DNA from: Ruminococcaceae bacterium UBA5295
GTDB taxonomy: Bacteria; Bacillota; Clostridia; Oscillospirales; Acutalibacteraceae
Reading direction: 5' to 3'
DNA length: 19,597 nucleotides
Assembly (NCBI GenBank): GCA_002411365.1
Contig: DHSD01000018.1
Coordinates: 1 to 19,597, forward strand
Positions within the stretch are counted from its first letter, which is position 1; each line of letters begins with the position of its first letter. The translations under genes and the position numbers were made by a program. Below are positions 16,369 to 19,597 of this stretch, piece by piece. The notes beneath the pieces were generated by a model. The model saw only the letters and a program-made list of their open reading frames with translations, had not been told where the DNA came from and ran no database searches.

Positions 16369-17458
16369 TTAGTCGCTTAAAAAAGTATTGACAAAAAGCA
16401 AGGCAGCTCCCACAGCACTGGCTTTATCACCATATCTGCTGAAATACAGATAGCGGGACGGTTTATTGAACGAATCCAGCGCCGCAAGCTTTTGATAGAG
16501 GATATCAGAAGACTGTTCCAGGTACTGATCAATTTCCCCTCCTATGATAACATCAGAATCAAAAATCGTGTGGATATTGTTAATCCCTGTTGCGAGGTAA
16601 TCCAGATAGATCTTCCACTTCTCAATGCAGTACTGGTTACCCATCTTCATAGCGGTAAAAAATTCATCCGTGTCACTGAAATTTGGCTCTGTCAACACTT
16701 TGGTAGAGCAGTAGGCTTCCAGGCAGCCTTTTTTACCGCAGGAACAAGTTAGGCCATTTTTCAGAATCGTCATATGCCCGAATTCTCCTGCACGCCCATT
16801 ACTTCCGTTGTAAAGCTGGTTGCCAATAATGATGGCACCTCCGACTCCTTTATTGATGGAAAGAAACACCGCATTCTCAATATTATCAATTTTCCATATC
16901 TCTGCAAACCCAGCTAAGTTTGCCTCATTGTTCGCCATAATGGGATAAGATCTTCAAAGGAAGATTCTTGATATTTAAAGTGGGGCTGTACTCCAAGATA
17001 TTGTCCCTTGTATTGACAACACCGGGAAAGGCAATGCCAACTCCAAGAATGACATTCGGATCAATTTTATTATCCAGAAGAAATTTCTTTAGAGATTCAG
17101 CAATTTCCCGGAAATATAAGTCGTCGTTCTGGAAAAATTCACGAATTTTTTTATAATATAAGACATTTCCATTAAGATCAATGAGAACAAATCGAAGGTG
17201 GTTCTGGGTAATTTCAATTCCTGCCGAAAGTTTTGCATCATAGGACAAAGCGATGGTAGTAGGTTTCCTCCCACCGGATGACTTCAAGGTACCTGTCTTT
17301 TTGACAAGGCCATGGGCATACAATTCTTTCAGAATCAGCGAAACAGTTGGCATACTCAGATGAAGAGAGGTCGCTATATCTTGTTTTGTAACGTTATTGT
17401 TTTCATAAAGAAAATTTATGATTCGCTTTATCAGGGGAATTGTATTGGGAATATTCTC
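16369..17458 (-). pseudogene. ROK-family (XylR-like) repressor, frameshifted and without a clear start
   Basis: The minus strand encodes a winged-helix head, QDIATSLHLSMPTVSLILKE, followed by a ROK sugar-binding body. The first frame (GRKPTTIAL, VGIAFPGVVNTRDN, NLPLKILSHY) stops with TGA at 16925-16927. The body resumes in another frame with YPIMANNEANLAGFAEI, then GVGGAIIIGNQLYNG, GRAGEFGHMTI and the zinc motif CSCGKKGCLE, to a TAA at 16369. A few residues between LSHY and PIMANN appear deleted. The 5' end is also odd: the frame is closed by a stop at 17459-17461 and has no ATG, GTG or TTG before the helix-turn-helix, only CTG at 17432-17434. XylR relatives repress xylose genes. The convergent sugar operon is the likely target, so its control may be lost. 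A sequencing error could explain one lesion but not easily both. Confidence 0.8.
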
Positions 17459-17536
17459 TTATTATAATATAATACTTTTTGAAAGTATGCCTCATAAAAA
17501 CGCAATATAAAATTGTTTTATAAATGTATAATGTAT

Positions 17537-17550
17537 AACTAATATTAGTT
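17537..17550. promoter_or_regulatory. Perfect 14-bp palindrome upstream of the ROK gene
   Basis: AACTAATATTAGTT is its own reverse complement and lies in the AT-rich region where the ROK promoter should be. It holds two TTAGTT half-sites like the operator candidate at 4967-4989, but turned outward. It may be an autoregulatory site. Confidence 0.4.
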
Positions 17551-17670
17551 TATTCTATTTTGAAGCCATTTATTTTACACAAGCACATTTAAAGAAAATA
17601 TTTACAAAGAACATCCATGGCTAATCCTCAACAGCCACCTGCTATTCGGATTACAAGCTGCCCTGCACGG

Positions 17671-17950
17671 TTATGAAACGTCCGACGAAATTTGTGTTTT
17701 CCGAATCTGCATTCCAGCAGAATCTATCGTATAATTGTCCTTATAAATCAACTGAGAAACCGGCACAATTTCATATTCCTGGGACTGCAGAGTCTGAAAA
17801 ATATGTGAAAGGGCAGCCGACGTATTCTTCGCCCCATTGTGAAATAAAACAATGGAACCGGGTTTTACACGGGAAAGGACACGCTTTTCAATTTGTTCCG
17901 GCGTCGGATTTTTCCAGTCTAAGCTATCAACATATGAAACAAAAATAATG
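17671..17950 (-). pseudogene. C-terminal remnant of a polysaccharide deacetylase
   Basis: About 90 residues match the end of NodB-type polysaccharide deacetylases: VDSLDWKNPTPEQIEKRVL, then KPGSIVLFHNGAKNT (the His of the final catalytic motif in LFHNG) and YEIVPVSQLIYKD, ending at a TAA at 17671. Family members deacetylate peptidoglycan or chitin outside the cell, several in sporulation. The N-terminal catalytic motifs (D-D and H-H) and signal sequence are absent. The DNA upstream belongs to the terminator and gene of a different protein, so the fragment appears cut by insertion of that unit. It has no start or ribosome site and is not expected to work. Confidence 0.75.
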
Positions 17951-17971
17951 CAGACCTTTAAAAATAAAGGA

Positions 17972-18007
17972 CCCGCATGAATACTGGATTTCCAGCACTC
18001 ATGCGGG
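17972..18007 (-). terminator. Terminator of the 141-residue protein gene
   Basis: On the plus strand CCCGCATGA (17972-17980) pairs with TCATGCGGG (17999-18007), and CTGGA with TCCAG nearer the loop. Read on the minus strand the hairpin starts 23 bases after the stop codon and is followed by TCCTTTATTTTT. A small extra CCTTTA/TAAAGG dyad lies at 17955-17970. Confidence 0.7.
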
Positions 18008-18030
18008 GTTTGATTAGTAAGCGTGGTCAC

Positions 18031-18456
18031 TTATGTATCAGTGCGAAAAGCTGTAAAGTCGCAAGTACTGATAGCTGATATAAGGTTTGGACGCAATTTC
18101 CAGACGAAATGCTCATTTCGGTCCAATGGTGCTTCTGACTCTCCGTCGAACACAACATTCCAATATCTTTTTTCACCCGTTTCATCAACGGGAGGCTCAA
18201 CCCCATATTGTTTATATAGTGCCTTAGCCACTTTTCGATTCCATGCACAAATACGATTATAATGCGTCTTTTGTTCTGATGTGCTAAAAAACTCTGCGAT
18301 TGTACTTGCCGTTGATTCATAATTGCTTTGATGATAAACAAATTGAACCATTCGTAACGCATTAGCGTCAAACGTATTGCTGTCTTTCAGCGCTTTGCTC
18401 CATTGATTTACACTCAATTGCAAAATATCTTGATAACGCCAATCAGTAGGTGTCAT
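18031..18456 (-). CDS. Unrecognised 141-residue protein
   Basis: I do not recognise a named family. The protein is soluble, with no signal or membrane helix. It is rich in aromatic and charged residues and starts MTPTDWRYQDILQLSVNQWS. Later parts include RMVQFVYHQSNYESTAS, TIAEFFSTSE, a basic NRICAWNRKVAKALYK, and a C-terminal HFVWKLRPNLISAI. The layout vaguely recalls small proteins seen near HNH or restriction-type nucleases, but that is only an impression. The ATG at 18454-18456 is chosen because GGGGG-AG sits six bases before it; an ATG ten codons upstream lacks a ribosome site. It has its own promoter and terminator, a complete independent unit between a deacetylase relic and an IS30 element, so it is likely acquired cargo. 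Confidence 0.65.
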   Translation of the reverse strand: MTPTDWRYQDILQLSVNQWSKALKDSNTFDANALRMVQFVYHQSNYESTASTIAEFFSTSEQKTHYNRICAWNRKVAKALYKQYGVEPPVDETGEKRYWNVVFDGESEAPLDRNEHFVWKLRPNLISAISTCDFTAFRTDT

Positions 18457-18489
18457 TTTTCTCCCCCTTCTTCTATTTTGATTCATGTT

Positions 18490-18517
18490 ATTATAGCATA
18501 ATTGAGGTTATATAAAA
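18490..18517 (-). promoter_or_regulatory. Extended -10 promoter of the 141-residue protein gene
   Basis: On the minus strand TGCTATAAT carries a perfect TATAAT (18490-18495) with the TG of an extended -10 element. The -35 region 17 bases upstream (CTTTTA) is poor, which an extended -10 can offset. Transcription should begin near 18483, about 27 bases before the ATG. Confidence 0.55.
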
Positions 18518-18625
18518 GCTCCGTACGCAGGTTTTTTCCCTGACACATGAAGCTTTATGGTCGAGACGGCTGGATTCAAATCAAAAAAAATTAGTTTCCG
18601 TAGATTTTAATATATTGATGAATTG
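18500..18625. other. Spacer between IS30 transposase and the 141-residue gene
   Basis: No gene is seen. The downstream end of the IS30 element should lie here or just inside the transposase gene, since the stop codon is at 18626. I could not fix its terminal repeat because the other end lies beyond the window. Part of the stretch holds the upstream promoter region of the neighbouring gene. Confidence 0.4.
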
Positions 18626-19597
18626 TCAAGTCAAGTGCGCCACTTCGTGCAGAAAAACTTGAATAGGGGATTTCCAGGCCAAACATTTTCGTGGTCTGGA
18701 GTTAATGGGAAATAGGTTGTGGGTTAAATCTACTTGAGAAACCAAGGCAAGATTTGTTTTCTTTGGATAAAACTCACGCAGCAAGCCATTGGAGTTTTCG
18801 TTGCTTCCACGTTGCCACGAAGAATAGGCATCAGCAAAATATAAGGTTAATCCCAACTGTTCTTGAATAGCCGTACAGCAAGCAAACTCTTTTCCCCGGT
18901 CTGTTGTACCGGTTTTAAATGCACCTGTTGGCAGCATGCTGTAGAGCTGTGTAATCGCAGTCTGCATAGATACTGCAGTTCTATCCGGAGTCTTGAATGC
19001 TGTGTAAAGTCGGCTTTTCCGTTCAACAAATGTGGCAAAGCAGCCCTTACTCTCGCCGCGGCTGGAAACCATACTGTCGAGTTCCCAGTGCCCAAAAGTG
19101 GCTCTGCTTTTCACTCCCTTAGGTCTCTCTGAAATAGGAGTTCCCATTGAAAATTTACCACGCTTTTCAGCTTTTCTGCGTTTGCCTTTTTGACGTAGAA
19201 CAGTGATACTTGTGTTGGTGAGTTTGCCTGAATAAAGCCAGTTGTAAATGACTTTGAAACTGGCAATACCCAATGTAACGGTGTTTGCAATTTGCTCTGG
19301 CGACCATGTTGCCAGCAACTTGTCTTCGATTATAGTGACCAGATCATCGGTGCATTTTCCCTTTGGGACGGAGCTCTTGCGGCGTGCTTCATATGCCGAC
19401 TGTGCCGCCTCGCCTGCATAACTGTTGCTGGTTGCGTTCCGGAGAAGTTCCCGGTCGATGCTGGAATGATGTCGATGAAGTTTTTGAGCAATATGCCGAT
19501 GCGAGTAGCCCAAGGACAACAATTCTTGTATCCGTCCTCGTTCGAATGTGGTAAGATGGTGGTAGTTCACAATGTTGCCTCCGTTTGAATGTTGTCT
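18560..19597 (-). mobile_element. IS30-family insertion sequence (incomplete at the window edge)
   Basis: The element is defined by its intact transposase. The upstream part continues to or past 19597, and the downstream boundary is somewhere between about 18560 and 18650. No matching inverted terminal repeats or target duplication could be paired within the window. Confidence 0.6.
18626..19570 (-). CDS. IS30-family transposase, intact
   Basis: This 314-residue transposase catalyses cut-and-paste or circle-type movement of its element. The N-terminal helix-turn-helix region has LTTFERGRIQELLSLGYSHR and IAQKLHRHHSSIDREL, typical of IS30. The DDE catalytic triad is complete: Asp165 in GHWELDSM, Asp224 in TTDRGKEF and Glu258 in RGSNENSNG, with 33 residues between the last two as in the IS30 family. 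The end reads INSRPRKCLAWKSP. The gene starts at GTG 19568-19570, seven bases after GGAGG. Length is close to normal and the gene has no lesion, so the element may still be mobile. The upstream terminal repeat lies at or beyond the window edge. Confidence 0.93.
   Translation of the reverse strand: MNYHHLTTFERGRIQELLSLGYSHRHIAQKLHRHHSSIDRELLRNATSNSYAGEAAQSAYEARRKSSVPKGKCTDDLVTIIEDKLLATWSPEQIANTVTLGIASFKVIYNWLYSGKLTNTSITVLRQKGKRRKAEKRGKFSMGTPISERPKGVKSRATFGHWELDSMVSSRGESKGCFATFVERKSRLYTAFKTPDRTAVSMQTAITQLYSMLPTGAFKTGTTDRGKEFACCTAIQEQLGLTLYFADAYSSWQRGSNENSNGLLREFYPKKTNLALVSQVDLTHNLFPINSRPRKCLAWKSPIQVFLHEVAHLT

Noticed and set aside
16925..17353. Treating the two ROK frames as two separate genes
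   Set aside because: Together they cover one ROK protein in order, the second half has no ribosome site, and the first stops in mid-domain.
1..19597. CRISPR arrays, tRNA or rRNA genes, phage modules
   Set aside because: No regularly spaced repeats, cloverleaf sequences, rRNA segments or phage structural genes were seen on reading the window.

Overview
The window looks like part of a Clostridia chromosome, probably from a fermentative relative of the Oscillospiraceae/Ruminococcaceae. The reasons are AGGAG-type ribosome binding sites, an RbsABC-type sugar importer with a lipoprotein binding protein, a ROK-family (XylR-like) regulator, a BlaR1/M56 relic, and moderately AT-rich coding sequence with AT-rich intergenic DNA. 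The taxonomic guess is weak.

Region 1 (1 to about 4700) is mostly gene debris. It holds the C-terminal end of a GntP-type gluconate/glycerate permease, a glycerate kinase that has lost its ATG and carries a one-base frameshift, a C-terminal scrap of a LacI-type regulator, and a BlaR1-like sensor peptidase on the minus strand broken by frameshifts, stop codons and a deletion. The only intact gene here is a small bacterial PH-domain protein (1618-2007, minus), with its own promoter and ribosome binding site.

Region 2 (about 4930 to 16343) is an intact eight-gene operon on the plus strand. A strong promoter (TTGACA, 17 bp, TAAGAT) overlaps a dyad that resembles a XylR operator. It is followed by a sugar-binding lipoprotein, permease, double-domain ATPase, second permease, cytoplasmic GH3 glycosidase, xylulokinase, an L-fucose-isomerase-family protein and an aldose 1-epimerase. 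A strong bidirectional terminator ends the operon. The layout reads as a complete route: import, hydrolysis of a glycoside, mutarotation, isomerisation, phosphorylation. The sugar is probably a pentose, most likely D-xylose, with the fucose-isomerase relative standing where XylA would normally be. This assignment is an inference.

Region 3 (16369 to 19597) is on the minus strand. It holds the ROK-family repressor gene convergent to the operon, which appears broken by an internal frameshift and has no good start codon. Next are the C-terminal scrap of a polysaccharide deacetylase, a self-contained transcription unit for an unrecognised 141-residue protein (promoter, ribosome binding site, terminator), and an intact IS30-family transposase that runs to the window edge.

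The most interesting theme is an intact sugar operon with an unusual isomerase whose local repressor looks dead, surrounded by decaying genes and an insertion sequence. No CRISPR array, tRNA or rRNA was seen.
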